A stretch of DNA of 64,000 nucleotides, taken from the NCBI GenBank assembly GCA_024500155.1, contig CM044860.1, forward strand, positions 7,178,501 through 7,242,500. The letters are read 5' to 3'. Positions 37,701-48,863 of this stretch are shown piece after piece. The translations under genes and the position numbers were made by a program. How positions within the stretch are numbered: position 1 is the first letter of the stretch; each line of letters begins with the position of its first letter. The stretch comes from Chenopodium formosanum. Its lineage: Eukaryota; Streptophyta; Magnoliopsida; Caryophyllales; Amaranthaceae. The notes under the pieces were generated by a model. The model was not told the DNA's origin. It did no database searches and saw only the letters and a list, made by a program, of their open reading frames with translations.

Positions 37701-40700
37701 CTCATTGAACTCAACCTGTCATTCATGTCTAACAATGGGTTGTTCATATATTAAAATAATACCTGGTATCACCGCTTATGAACAAGCATCATGTATGTAA
37801 ATATAACATACCTGAGGAACCATGAAGTAGAAGGAGCCAAAAGGCTCCCATTCTTTCGATATATCAACTTTTGCATCAAATCGGATCGCCCCGTATGCAC
37901 GAATCAAAGGACAACTCTTTGACAGGAACCTTCAAACCATAAATGTATTACATTACATGATTAGAAATCATATTTAAAAACCCCAATTTAACTTGATAGT
38001 AAAAAGATTAGTAATACATAACTAAATTTAGAGTATAATGGAAAAAATGTCATTTCATTTGATCTAGTTAACTAATTAGCTTAATACGAAGTATAACACA
38101 TTAACACCCTCTAACAAATTAATCATTAATCAGCATCATAATTCATAAACTCACAAAATGTCTTCCAAAAATAATTCTTTGATAAACAATAAATTATAAA
38201 AGTTTACTTAACAACACTCGTTTAGGACCTGTTTTCTTCAGCTTAATTTCAATTCAATTCAGTTCCTAATTTCTTTCTCTCATAAACAATTCAGTTCAGC
38301 TCAGTAAATCAGAACAGGCCCTTAGTCTCGGCAAATTATATCATTCTTCTGCCAAATTGAAAAATGTTGCGATTATTGATTTGTAAAGTTACATCTTGTT
38401 AACATAAACCATTAATTTCTGTAATAATATAATAGTATAAATATAATAGTATAAATTGTAAGGTGTATAAACTAAAATATTAAATTCTTACTCAAATTTA
38501 AGCTTAAAATTAGCGAATTTTAACCACCAAAAAAATATGTGGCTTTTAATTCTAGAATGAAAACAGCAGAAAATTAAAGAAATTCAGTATTACATAGTAC
38601 AAGAATTTAATAATAGAAAGATGAAAAAAGTAATAATTTTAAAGAAATTGAATACCTCTTAATTGAACTCCAGTCATCAAATGAGAAAGGGCGAAAATGC
38701 TGAAAATAAACGGCAGCACCTAAACCTGCGACGCTGATGAGATCATGGCCGTTGATTTTACCATTGTTGTTGCCGTCGATGAAATCGGAGCCGTTGAATT
38801 GACGTCTACCGGAGAAGAAAAGACGAGGGAGTTGGTGGTGGTGGTCTTGTGAATGAAGCCAATCTATGGCTTCTATCTCTTGCTCTATTGGTACCTTTCA
38901 AAATTAAATTCAAATATTATTGATTTTATGTCGGAAATTAACACCACAATTGTTACTCCTTCCTTCCCCTATTGATAGTCTCTCGTGGACATTTTTCACA
39001 TGAATTAATAAACACAAATAAGAATAGTAAAACTACATTGAAAAAGTAAATTGACATTGAGAATGCAAAAAAAGTAGAGAGAGAAAGTAATAAAAGTAAA
39101 TGGGAAAACAAAATTTACATGGGAAACTTAAATTTGCACAAATATTGTTGTAAATTGGAGGGAATTTAATATTAATGATTATTGAAAAAAGCAAATGGGT
39201 AAATATTTTGGGACTAAAATTTGCCCATAAGGGACGGAGGGAGTAATAACTAATAATTCCTCCTTAGTTAACACGTTTTTTTAGTCACGTTTATCAATGT
39301 ACAAATTCAACCATTAATATCTTTAATTACCGATTACCAAAAACTATAAAAGTTGATATTTTAAAAATATCCATTGTGACGAATCTAACAAGATCCACAT
39401 GACTATGTTTTTCATTACGTATAAATCACAAAACATAATCAAAGGAAAGTATGTGAATAGTGTTAGAGTCAAAACGTGTCAACTAAAAAAAAAAAAACAA
39501 AAGTAGTAACTAATAATGTAAACAGAATTTGATAAGACAAGGGCGCAAGGTTAAGATTTTGGAAGTATATTTTTTTGCCAAAAACAATAAACGATTAGGT
39601 TTATTTCGGTCTAGCTTAATCTTTAATTATCACGCGTACATTCGATACTTAATTTTAACAATATGTAATTTAAAGTGTATGATGTATTGTATATTTGTAT
39701 GATTGGAAATACAGTCAAGAACGTTAATTGGTTAAAATCAATGACCTATTTGATCATTTTATTGACTGACTAGCTACAGACTTGTCTTATAAAGTCAAAA
39801 GTAATACATAATGAGTGGATGTTAACTAGCTCAATTAGTTAAAGTAAGTTTCGTGAGTGATAGTGTCAAATTAATCTCATTTACATCATCCCTGTAGTAG
39901 CTTTCGATACCCACAGAAAAATATAAAATAAATTGTTTTCTCATAGATGTCAATGGTTAACCCGCCACAAAATTGGTTTTATATTCAATTCTATACCCAC
40001 TGACATGAAAGCCCTTTTGAATTTGGTGTATGAATACAATATTAGACCCTAATATTGCACTTCATACCATGATATATTCTATATAATACGATTAATGTCA
40101 AAACTCATCTATGAATTTGAGATGGGGGTTTGGTGGATCACATGGGTGTGGAAACCCAGGTGGATTAGATGATTAGTGGAATGGGAATGTTAATGACTTT
40201 TAGACCCTTCATGGGGATGTGGATGAGAATGATGACGATGATGATAGACAAATTAGGTTGGGATAGGGATGGAAATACTAACATCCACTCGCCCTATCCC
40301 ATTGACATCCTTAGTCCAATGCCTTAATTTCTTAGGGAGTTGTTACGTGCTAACTAATGTCAAATCAATAAATAATTCCGCTATTATAATTTCTGAGAGA
40401 GTTGTTACGTACCAACTAATGTTAAATCAATAAATAATTTCGTATTTAATTTTTCAATTATTGCAACCCAATTAATTTTTTTGACAAAATGCAACGCAAT
40501 TAATTAGATTACCCATCAGTCTAAACCTCGCATTGATCGATCCTACCTAGGTTAATGGGCTTAGGAGTTGGGGGGGGGGGGGATAAGATAACCTCCTCTT
40601 TCAAAGTATTTCTAGTGTAGAATTGAGGTAGAATCAAAGAACTCCCACTTAATTCTCATGGTAGCTATGTATATAATTTTAATTTATAATAATAATTAAT

Positions 40701-41797
40701 AATTGAAAAAAAAATTAAAGACAACATATATCGTCAAAATAGGAACAACAAATGAAGACAGAATGAGGTCATTTTACTTGACAATTTGTGACTATTAGTC
40801 TGTTTAAAGCAGCTTAATTGATCCTATTTTAACTTATTTTGACGTATAAGACAAAAAAATTAAATCATTTTTTTTTCCACATAACTTCATGCATTAATCA
40901 AAATTGCATACAAATAAAACAATTTTAGGCAGAATATTTTCCTCTTAAAATAATATAATACGGAGTAAGTTCATATAAAATCTGATTAAATCATTTCAGA
41001 CAAAAACAACGCCTAAATTCTAGTACGTACATTATTATTACTTTATTGGGCCAATCTCTCATTCCTCAATCATCAATGAGTTTTGCAGAAGTATGATAGA
41101 AAGCAAGTACAAATTTCTTCAAAGAATTTCTTCAAAGTTCTGTTCTTTGTACACCACAAAGAGTGATATTTAGGATAAGGTAAAGGATAATACAACTCCT
41201 ATCCTAATTCACATATCACAACGTTCACTCCATACCTTTCCTCAATGTTCGATAATTGTGTGCCCACTTATCTTTAAACATCTTGATTATTGTTTATAAA
41301 ATAATTCTAGCGACTACTAAGCAATTATGTTCAAAGATAATTAAAATTAACCCACATATTTGCAATGGGACAAAAATAAAGGAACGAAGGGAGTATGGTA
41401 AGTATGTACACTATCGAACCAAAAATTAGTGTTCTATATATATGCAACATTCTTGCATTAAGCTAAAACATAATTTATAACTTTAATAAACTCTTAAAAG
41501 CTAAAGAAAAAAGTTTACCTGGATGCGGATGAGACCGGAGGGGAAATTCGAGTATGGTTGGTTAGACCTTAAGCCGGAAATGGTATATTTAAGACGGTCC
41601 AAGGCTAGAGCCGGTGATGGAACCGAAGGTAGAGTTCGAGTTTCGACAATCCCTATTGGAATTTTGGGGTCACCTTGGCACCCATTCATAGACATAATTG
41701 ATAATGAACATGATTGATAGTGGTGTCTTTGAGGTTCTAAGTCAGAAAACCGAGTAATGCACTTCCCTACAGCAAAAGATGATGTTGCTGCAACCAT
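33896..41797 (-). CDS. ICS: Isochorismate synthase, plastid
   Basis: Converts chorismate to isochorismate in plastids, the entry to phylloquinone and to the ICS route of salicylate. Fourteen exons join in frame to 552 residues: 41797-41519, 38894-38656, 37929-37812, 37715-37599, 37524-37378, 37286-37212, 37123-37055, 36355-36237, 36142-36085, 35951-35841, 35163-35079, 34695-34598, 34384-34292, 33946-33896. The first exon looks like a transit peptide plus linker (MVAATSSFAVGKCITRF). The C-terminal chorismate-binding domain has HPSPAVCGFP (452-461), GMYAGPIGWFGG (478-489) and GTGIVEGSDPSLEWEELELK (514-533). Length is typical of plant ICS. Intron 1 is 2.6 kb and carries repeats. It is not fused to MenD/MenC/MenH modules as in PHYLLO. 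Identity is firm; salicylate versus phylloquinone use cannot be read from the gene. Confidence 0.95.
36202..36234. repeat. 17-bp tandem duplication beside an ICS splice donor
   Basis: TCTAATAGCAGGGTTA occurs twice with a period of 17 just inside the intron that follows ICS exon 8. It overlaps the GTTAAC donor sequence. The duplicated piece lacks the exon end, so it should not create a strong second donor. Confidence 0.7.
38225..38321. mobile_element. Tourist-like MITE, GGGYCTGTTCT family, copy 2
   Basis: A 97-bp copy in ICS intron 2, from GGACCTGTTTTCTTCAGC to ...CAGAACAGGCCC, flanked by TTA on both sides (38222-38224 and 38322-38324). It is the shortest copy with clean ends. Confidence 0.75.
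38956..39243. mobile_element. Stowaway-like MITE in ICS intron 1
   Basis: A 288-bp element starting CTCCTTCCTTCCCCTATTG. Its right end reads CTCCCTCCGTCCCTTATGGG on the other strand, and TA lies on each side (38954-38955 and 39244-39245). This is the usual Stowaway (Tc1/mariner) terminus and target. It ends about 60 bases from the ICS exon 2 acceptor. Confidence 0.7.
39815..39900 (+). repeat. tRNA-derived SINE-like head in ICS intron 1
   Basis: A box A-like TAGCTCAATTAG (39827-39838) is followed about 35 bases later by a weak box B (GTGTCAAATTAATC). This is consistent with a worn SINE; the ends are undefined. Confidence 0.35.
40326..40449. repeat. 62-bp tandem repeat, two copies
   Basis: A unit containing GAGTTGTTACGTGCTAACTA and AATCAATAAATAATT is present twice with a few substitutions, in ICS intron 1. 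Confidence 0.75.
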
Positions 41798-41983
41798 GAT
41801 TTGATTTTTGAGTTGAAAAGAAAATTTGAAAGGTGGCTAGCTAAAAATAGTTATAATTGATGGGTTGGTTCAAAATAAATTATTTGGTGGCTAATTGAAA
41901 TAATGTTGCTGTGCTTCTAAGAGTTTTTAGTGGACATATTGGGAGTGTCTTTTGTAAAATAGTGGAAGTTATGGGCAATTTGA

Positions 41984-41991
41984 CTTATATA
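41984..41991 (-). promoter_or_regulatory. Possible TATA box of ICS
   Basis: TATATAAG on the minus strand, about 190 bases upstream of the ICS start codon. It is the best TATA match in the upstream region, but the start of transcription is not known. Confidence 0.35.
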
Positions 41992-42049
41992 GACATATAG
42001 TTCATGTTTATAGAATTGACTGGTTGTTATTGTGACACATATAAGGAGT

Positions 42050-42310
42050 TTTATTATTTTGTGATTTTTTACCCCCTCAAATGGAAAGCTGCTAGCTAGA
42101 CATATGAAGAAGAAATAAAACTACTCCTAAACTAGATTAGTCCTATAGTGTCTCTTCGAATACATCTGATAAAATCGGAACGATTCAGAGATTAGTCCTA
42201 CAATAGGTCCAACGAACCAATTAGGATTCGAACTTGGACTCATTTTCTATCATAAGAGTTAACAAATGAGGCACTATGGTTATGAGGTTTGATTTTAGAT
42301 TTTGGGTAAC
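42050..42310 (-). repeat. SINE-like repeat, copy A
   Basis: Contains on the minus strand a box B match GTTCGAATCC and a box A-like segment near 42275-42295. Shares with copy B the phrase CCCCTCAAAT(G/A)GAAAGCT, then ATAAAACTACT and ATTAGTC. The two copies lie side by side in the ICS-sulfotransferase gap. Confidence 0.5.
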
Positions 42311-42369
42311 ATCTGAAAAACTATAATCAACTAAGTTAAGTGACATCTACTATAAATTGTTATACTTAG

Positions 42370-42570
42370 TATATATTGTTTTATGATCTATTATCCCCTC
42401 AAATAGAAAGCTCCCTAGCCAAACACATAATCAATGACATAAACAAATAAAACTACTAAAACCAAATTAGTCACTACTAATCTTATGGTAGGTCTAGATA
42501 GTTTGGATTTGAACATGGAATCATTTAATACTCGTATCATAAGAGCTAACTAAGCTAATGAGAACGGAGT
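42370..42570 (-). repeat. SINE-like repeat, copy B
   Basis: A diverged relative of copy A. On the minus strand it has box A-like TTAGCTTAGTTAGCTC followed by TGTTCAAATCC as box B, 40-50 bases apart. Another box B-like TGTTCAAATCC, minus strand near 42767-42777, suggests a third worn copy. Confidence 0.5.
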
Positions 42571-43218
42571 ACAATGACTACTTTTGTAATATATTTTTGC
42601 AGTAGAGAGAGACAAAAAGAATAAATATATGTAAACAAGATTTGATTTTAGGTATTGGATACCAAATATTTGCCGATTTCTACTACTATAGTAAACAGTT
42701 TTTGGTTAAGAAAGTGAAAAGAAGTAAAAATCCAAATAAAAAATGCTTTTTACTGCATCTAGGATTTGAACATGAAACCTTAATGTCCAATATTTAACCA
42801 GTGTTCTACTGCAACTTTTCCCACTAGTAATTAGTATTGTTACAACAAGAAATTTACTTAAACAACCTAATATAGCTAGAAACAAACAAATAAAAATATC
42901 CTAATGTTTTTTCTTTTATTAGTATTTTTTTTAAAAAAAGTTTCAGTAGTCAGTATATATGGAAATAACTGTTCTTAATACTAACCACAACAAAAGTTGC
43001 ATGACAAGGGTCATAAATAATACGAGTATTGAGTAAAATGCTAGCAAACTCTTCATAGTACTAAAATATAATATACCAAAGCAACTAGCAAGGTTCATGT
43101 ATTTATTGATATTGATATTTTTATAAAAATTCATACATGTCGACATATATAGACTACACACTACTATAAATATGATTGTGCATGCATGAGAATTCTCATC
43201 ACTTACAAACTTCTACTC

Positions 43219-43226
43219 TATATAAA
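43219..43226 (+). promoter_or_regulatory. TATA box of sulfotransferase pseudogene
   Basis: TATATAAA, 56 bases before the start codon at 43282, so the promoter of the broken copy still looks intact. Confidence 0.55.
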
Positions 43227-43281
43227 CAAGGCTAGTTAGTGTGCATCCCATCTCTTAAAACACTGCTTGAATTCATCCACA

Positions 43282-44291
43282 ATGAATGGTGAAAATCAAA
43301 CAAAATTCGTTCTCGAAAACGATGAAGAAAAAATTCAAGAGGTGCAAAAAAACCTTCCAAAATCTCCTTTCATGGGTAGTGAACTTGTTCAACTAGCAAA
43401 ATATCAAAACATTTGGTATGGTGATATGTACATCCAAAACATACTCAAGTTACAAAGAAACTTTGTTGCTCAAGACACCGATCTTATAATTGGTAGTCTC
43501 ATGAAAACCGGCACCACTTGGTTAAAAGCTTTACTTTTTGCTATTGTCAACCGTGTTCACCACCCCATTACTCAAAGCCCTTTGCTTAGCCATCACCCAC
43601 ATGAACTTGTACATAGCCTCGAGCCTCTCTATGGAGAGCATCCTTCACACAACCCTAATGATCTCCCTTCGCTGAGGCTTTTTAGCACCCATTTGTCTTA
43701 CACATCCCTTCCTGAATCCATCAAGAATTCAAAATGTCGGACTTTGTACATTTGTCGAAATCCCTTAGACATGCTTGTGTCACTATATTTTTTCTCTATA
43801 AACTTCATGAAGAAGCAAGTAGAAGATTTCAAACCACCTTCTATGGAGGAATTCTTTGAAGATTTTTATGATGGGAGACATCCATGTGGCCCTTCTTTGA
43901 ACATGTTGTTGGATTTTGGAAGACAAGCTTAGAGCGACCAGAAAAGGTGTTATTTCTTAAGTATGAGGATCTGAAAGACGATCCAGCTTTTCATCTGAAA
44001 AGGTTGGCTGAATTCATAGGTGTACCATTTTCACCACAAGAGGAAAATGAAGGTGTTATAACACAAATAATTGAGCTTTGTAGCATCAAGACTATGAAGG
44101 ATTTGGAAGTTAATAAGAGCGACGACAAGGCAATAGACAAGTTCTTCGATAAGAAGACCTACTTTAGGAAGGGAGAGGTCGGAGATTGGACTAAACATTT
44201 CACTCCTACTATGGTGGAAAGAATGAAAAAATTGATGGAAGAAAAAATTGAGGGCACTGGGTTATCTTTTACGTTACTTCCTCAATGTTGA
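43282..44291 (+). pseudogene. Cytosolic sulfotransferase, frameshifted copy
   Basis: An intronless gene closely related to the intact copy at 47793. From ATG 43282 the frame runs to a stop at 43930-43932, giving about 216 residues. It includes the PAPS-binding region (LMKTGTTWLKALLF) and the 3'-phosphate motif (YICRNPLDMLVSLYF). At about 43893-43899 one T is missing relative to the paralogue, so the reading changes from the expected PFFEHV to PSLNML. The rest, with KVLFLKYEDLKDDPAFHLKR and the terminal RKGEVGDWTKHFTP motif, continues in another frame to 44291 without a further stop. A single lesion means a recent pseudogene, an allele or a base-calling error. Plant SOTs sulfate small hydroxylated molecules; the substrate is unknown. 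Confidence 0.88.
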
Positions 44292-44587
44292 TTACTCGCA
44301 GATCATCCATATAGCCATTTATATTGGGTTATCATCGTATGCTTTATCGTCCTTTCATGAGGTTTAATTTCATTTTGTTCACAAATATGGTACGTAGAAT
44401 AAAGATTGGATTCTTCATGATGAATCTGTGTAGTTTCTAACTTTCTATGTATGTAATTTCATAAATAAATGTACCTCGTGATTAATAATCTATTTGACTC
44501 CTTATTTGGGTCTTCCAATCGTAAGCCATTTTTAGTTCGGTGTTTATGAACATCTTAAACGCATAATGATAGTTTTTAGGTCACTTA

Positions 44588-44975
44588 GGGCGTGTTCGGC
44601 GCTAGCTTTTAAGTAGCTTTTAGTGGTTTGATCAAGTCAAAACACTACTTAACAAAAAATATGAGTGTTTGGCAAAGTAGTGGTTAGGGTAGCTTTTAGT
44701 GGTGGAGGTAGCTTTTATGAAAAGTTAGAAATATTAGCTTTTGAAATTAGAGGTAGCTTTTGAGGTACCTGTTGAAAATTTAATCTATAGTTTTAAAAAT
44801 AAAATATTGATTTTTATATGTAACAGCTAGTCAACCGCTACTTTACCGAACACTCATATCTAAATTATTTATCTTCACAGCTAACACCTTGTTGACAGTT
44901 AACAGTTACCTACACAGCTAACAGTTACCTCCACGGCTACAATTACCTTCACAGCTATATTTTGCCGAACACGCC
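44588..44975. mobile_element. Tourist-like MITE, GGGCGTGTTCGGC type
   Basis: A 388-bp element with ends GGGCGTGTTCGGC and GCCGAACACGCC, flanked by TTA on the left and TAA on the right. It has internal repeats of TAGCTTTTAG and, in the other arm, AGCTAACAGTTACC. No coding potential. Confidence 0.65.
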
Positions 44976-46081
44976 TAATGTCTTAATATCGTACAATATC
45001 CATTTTTTCTTACTGATCTTCTCATTAACTGCTCATGTAGTAAAAGTTAGAAAACTTTAACTGCCTTTGATTATAAAGGAGAAAAAATTATTCTAGCTGT
45101 ATCTCATTCGAGGGTGGTTTGGTATCAATGTATCATCACCCTCAACTCTGTTGTACGCTTTTGCAAAGCTTTAAGTTGTGACTCTTGTGAGTTGCAAGGA
45201 CAAAAATGAGAAAATATGCTGCGTACAAGAAATGTAAAGCAATAACTACAGTTTATTGCATTAAGTCGTAGATCATTCAAACTATTCAAAAAAAAAAAAA
45301 TAATGTAACCCTTGCTCCCTAACAACAAATAAGCTCAAACTCACTAAGTAAAACCGTCTCAAAGCATTCAAGCATTGAATGCAATTTTTATTACAAACTT
45401 GATTTTGGCATGATCATACAATAATTTGTGCTTGTTTGGTTGACAAAATAAAATGAAAAGTGAAAAATCAAGTGAACTGGTATATATGAAAATTACAACT
45501 TTCCATTGTTATAACCCAACAACTTACAAAAATTCCTAGGAACTTCATTAAAGAAATAACTTCTCATGATATATAATTTTCTATAGGAACTTATTTTCAG
45601 AAACTAACGAGGCCTTAATTGCTAATTTGATTTTCCACCGTTTTCATTCATGCATGTATTTTCTTTTTAGGAATTTAATTATAACATTGTTAATAATATA
45701 ATTTGTACCATATATAACACCGATCCCTTAAATGCAGATCGAGATTGACTATATAGTGATCCTTTCGAGAATGTCAGAGATAAATATATATTATAGACAA
45801 ACTCAATAGTAAAATCAATTGAAGATCATGCCTACAATAAAATACTTGTACATGCTAGCTAGATACAATCGATAAGTGGTTAGTCAAAGATATTATCATA
45901 ATTAAATTAATATATTTGATATCAGTTTTGATTGATGTAATATAAATATGTCGAGGAGATGGTGGATATGATAGTTTTATATTAGATCGTCGTTGGTATT
46001 CCAAGTATGAACCCTTGTAATTACGTAGTAATTATCTTTGTAAACACTACAGTCTACTTCTTCATAATATACAACAAATTA

Positions 46082-46233
46082 GGGCATGTTCTGATTTATT
46101 AAAGTGAGCTGAAATGAAATGAATATTTTATAAGAGAAGAAAATTAGGAACTGAACTGAATTGAACTAATCTGATTGGAACTCAACTGAACTAATTAAAG
46201 CTGAACTGAAATTAAGCTGAAGAGGACAGACCC
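46082..46233. mobile_element. Tourist-like MITE, GGGYCTGTTCT family, copy 3
   Basis: A 152-bp copy in inverse orientation to copies 1 and 2. It runs from GGGCATGTTCTGATTTA to GAGGACAGACCC and is flanked by TTA (46079-46081 and 46234-46236). The body is rich in CTGAACTGAA. Confidence 0.75.
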
Positions 46234-46300
46234 TTATTAGTGTACTCTATTAGTCTGGTATAAATAGATGAGTACCATATAATATATCTCACTTAGGCCC

Positions 46301-46301
46301 T

Positions 46302-46349
<48 letters not shown>
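46301..46349. repeat. Long T tract
   Basis: An almost pure run of T after AGGCCCTG, possibly an expansion inside another copy of the GGGYCTGTTCT family. Confidence 0.85.
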
Positions 46350-46350
<1 letters not shown>

Positions 46351-46983
46351 TTTAGCTAAAAATCGGTTGAACTGAATTATTATTATTGTTATTTTTACTA
46401 CTCCGTATTACGTTACTACTATTACTATTTCTAATTATTACATTACAATTACTATTACTACTACATTATTACTAATTATTAGGTTATGAAAAAAGTCCTA
46501 TTTAATAAAGATCGGTAACTTTAAGAAATAAATATAATAGAAAATCAATAAATTAAGTTTTAATTTGTAAAAAAAAGTAATTTCAATAAAAAAATTTAGT
46601 TCAGCAAAAGTCACCAAAAATGCGAAAATAAGTCCTTGCTTGTTTCTTGTCTAGTTGTCTTAATTGGTCATCTTTCCAAAAAAAAATTGTAACTACAGCT
46701 CAGGTGATCGCACGGAGTATGATTTGTTAGCAATTAATATTGTTTATAATGGTATTTTTGACGTTATAAAGTTGCATGACAAGGGCCATGTATGAATATG
46801 AATGATCATCCATTGTTATTATATGACAAGTTGACATGATTCATGACTTCATGAGGCTTACTTCATTGTAAAATCTTTGTTCTAGGTTTATGAGTTTAGT
46901 CATCGAAATCAATTCTAATTTGATTTCTATCTCTTGTGTGAAGAAAGTGATGTTCGTTACAGGTTATGGGAAGATCGAATACA

Positions 46984-46985
<2 letters not shown>

Positions 46986-47029
<44 letters not shown>

Positions 47030-47038
47030 ACACACACA
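46986..47038. repeat. Long A tract with (CA)n
   Basis: More than 40 A followed by a short CACACACAC run, upstream of the intact sulfotransferase gene. It could be the tail of a retroposed sequence, though no body was recognised. Confidence 0.85.
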
Positions 47039-47651
47039 TCATTCAATGTTATTATATATTTCGTACGTACGAAGCATGTATAACATTTGAGTACTCGCGT
47101 ATATAAGACTGTTTATATGGAACAAAGAGCTGAGAGTTATTAATATGTCAAAATAATTCATAACGAAATACTTGTATGCGGCAACATGTGCGCATTTGAC
47201 ATGATCATGCAATGCAAACATCTTAATTTGATTTGCACTATTTTCATGCATGTTGTTTAAGGAACTAATTCTAACATTTTTAGTACTTCATACAATAATT
47301 CCCTTATATGAAGATCGATGTAACGATCCATTCCAGTATATCAGAGATAATTATGGTTTACAAACTCAAGCCTACAATCGTGTCAAGATTATGCCTACAA
47401 TAAACTATATATCACAGCTAGCTATTGTAGATAATTGATTGATCAAAGATTTTATCATCATTTTGTACGTAACTACAATAAGTTAAATAACTGTTTTTCT
47501 AACAAGTATCCATGCATGATCAAAGATTTTATCATAATTTTATTAAGCTAGCTCATATTTTATCTAAGAAATTAATATAACAATTAATCATGGAATCTTT
47601 CCACAAACTAGCATTTAAAATCAAATTTTATAATATATAGCTAACTTCCTC

Positions 47652-47658
47652 TATAAAT
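47652..47658 (+). promoter_or_regulatory. Possible TATA box of intact sulfotransferase
   Basis: TATAAAT lies 135 bases before the start codon at 47793, in a sequence context (CCTCTATAAATTC) typical of plant promoters. Confidence 0.45.
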
Positions 47659-47792
47659 TCACTAATTATGTTTAATTCGGTTTTTCTTCTTATTAATCAC
47701 ATAAAAACCCTTCAATTCCTAGCTTTGTTTATATCATTCCTATACACAAAACTCTCCAATATCGGGTTCCATCTTCAGCTCAAGCTAAGAAC

Positions 47793-48863
47793 ATGAATGT
47801 ATCCACAAAGAATCCAAATCAAACACAAGATCAGGAAATTCTACAAGTGCTTGAAGAAGAAGTTCAAGTCGAGCTCAAAAAAAGATGCCTTCCAAAATGC
47901 TCCTTCACGGGCAATGAGCTTATTGAACTAGTAAAATATGAGAATTTCTGGTATGGAGGTGACTATATCCAAAGTATCCTCATGTTACAAAGACACTTTC
48001 TTGCTCGAGACACCGATCTTATCATAGCTGGTCTCATGAAAGTCGGTACCACTTGGTTGAAATCTTTACTCTTTGCTACTGTCAACCGTATCCACCACCC
48101 TATTGATCAAAGCCCGTTGCTTAATGCTAATCCACACGAACTTGTTCATAGCCTTGAGGCTCTCTATAATGGAGCCTTTGATTACCCTTGCTATCACCAT
48201 CTTAATGAGCTTACTTCGCCTAGGCTATTTAACATTCATTTATCCTACACATCCCTTCCTGAATCCATCAAGACTTCTAAGTGTCGGATTTTGTACATTT
48301 GTCGAAATCCCTTTGACACACTTGTGTCATTATATTACTTCTGCATTAATTCTATGAAGAAACAATTTGGAGAAAATTTCAAATCTCCTTCTATAGAGGA
48401 TTTCTTTGAGGAAGTTTATGATGGGAAACACCCATGTGGGCCTTTCTTCGAACATGTGATTGGATTTTGGAAGGCAAGCTTAGAGCATCCAGACAAGGTA
48501 TTGTTCCTTAAGTATGAGGACTTAAAGGATGATCCAGTATCGGAGTTGAAAAAGTTGGCTAACTTCATAGGTAAGCCATTTTCGCCAAGAGAAGAGAGTG
48601 ATGGTGTTATTCACGAAATTATAGACCTTTGTAGCATCAAGAATATGAAGGAATTGGAGGTTAATAAAGGCACAGAGATGGTCATGAAGTCACTTGAGAA
48701 TAAGATTTTCTTTCGAAAAGGAGAGGTAGGGGATTGGATCAATCACTTCACACCTAACATGGTTGAGAGGATGAATAAACTCATGCAAGATAAACTTGAA
48801 GGTACTGGGTTGTGCTTTAAGTTACTCCCTCAACCCCACTCTTGCAAAGCCAACCTTCAATGA
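47793..48863 (+). CDS. Cytosolic sulfotransferase (SOT family)
   Basis: An intronless 356-residue PAPS-dependent sulfotransferase, somewhat above the usual 320-350 of plant SOTs. The PAPS 5'-phosphosulfate loop is MKVGTTWLK (82-90); the usual YPK start is replaced by GLMK. The catalytic His is in NIHLSY (H149). The 3'-phosphate site is RNPFDTLVSL (R171, S179). The C-terminal FRKGEVGDW and HFTPNMVERM complete the signature. Start ATG 47793 matches the paralogue's start context. It is the intact partner of the frameshifted gene 3.5 kb upstream and arose by tandem duplication. The family acts in the cytosol on flavonols, hydroxyjasmonate, brassinosteroids, choline or desulfoglucosinolates; I cannot choose a substrate. 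The product lacks a signal or transit peptide. Confidence 0.93.
   Translation: MNVSTKNPNQTQDQEILQVLEEEVQVELKKRCLPKCSFTGNELIELVKYENFWYGGDYIQSILMLQRHFLARDTDLIIAGLMKVGTTWLKSLLFATVNRIHHPIDQSPLLNANPHELVHSLEALYNGAFDYPCYHHLNELTSPRLFNIHLSYTSLPESIKTSKCRILYICRNPFDTLVSLYYFCINSMKKQFGENFKSPSIEDFFEEVYDGKHPCGPFFEHVIGFWKASLEHPDKVLFLKYEDLKDDPVSELKKLANFIGKPFSPREESDGVIHEIIDLCSIKNMKELEVNKGTEMVMKSLENKIFFRKGEVGDWINHFTPNMVERMNKLMQDKLEGTGLCFKLLPQPHSCKANLQ

Noticed and set aside
39950..40090. Second TRIM copy in ICS intron 1
   Set aside because: There is a loose likeness to the TRIM interior (CTGACATGAAAGCCC), but no paired LTRs or target duplication could be found.
41228..41392. Another Stowaway MITE in ICS intron 1
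   Set aside because: Only the right end (GAACGAAGGGAGTA) is convincing; the proposed left end matches poorly.
43267..43281. Earlier start for the sulfotransferase pseudogene at 43267
   Set aside because: The codon there is TTG, not ATG. The ATG at 43282 aligns with the paralogue.
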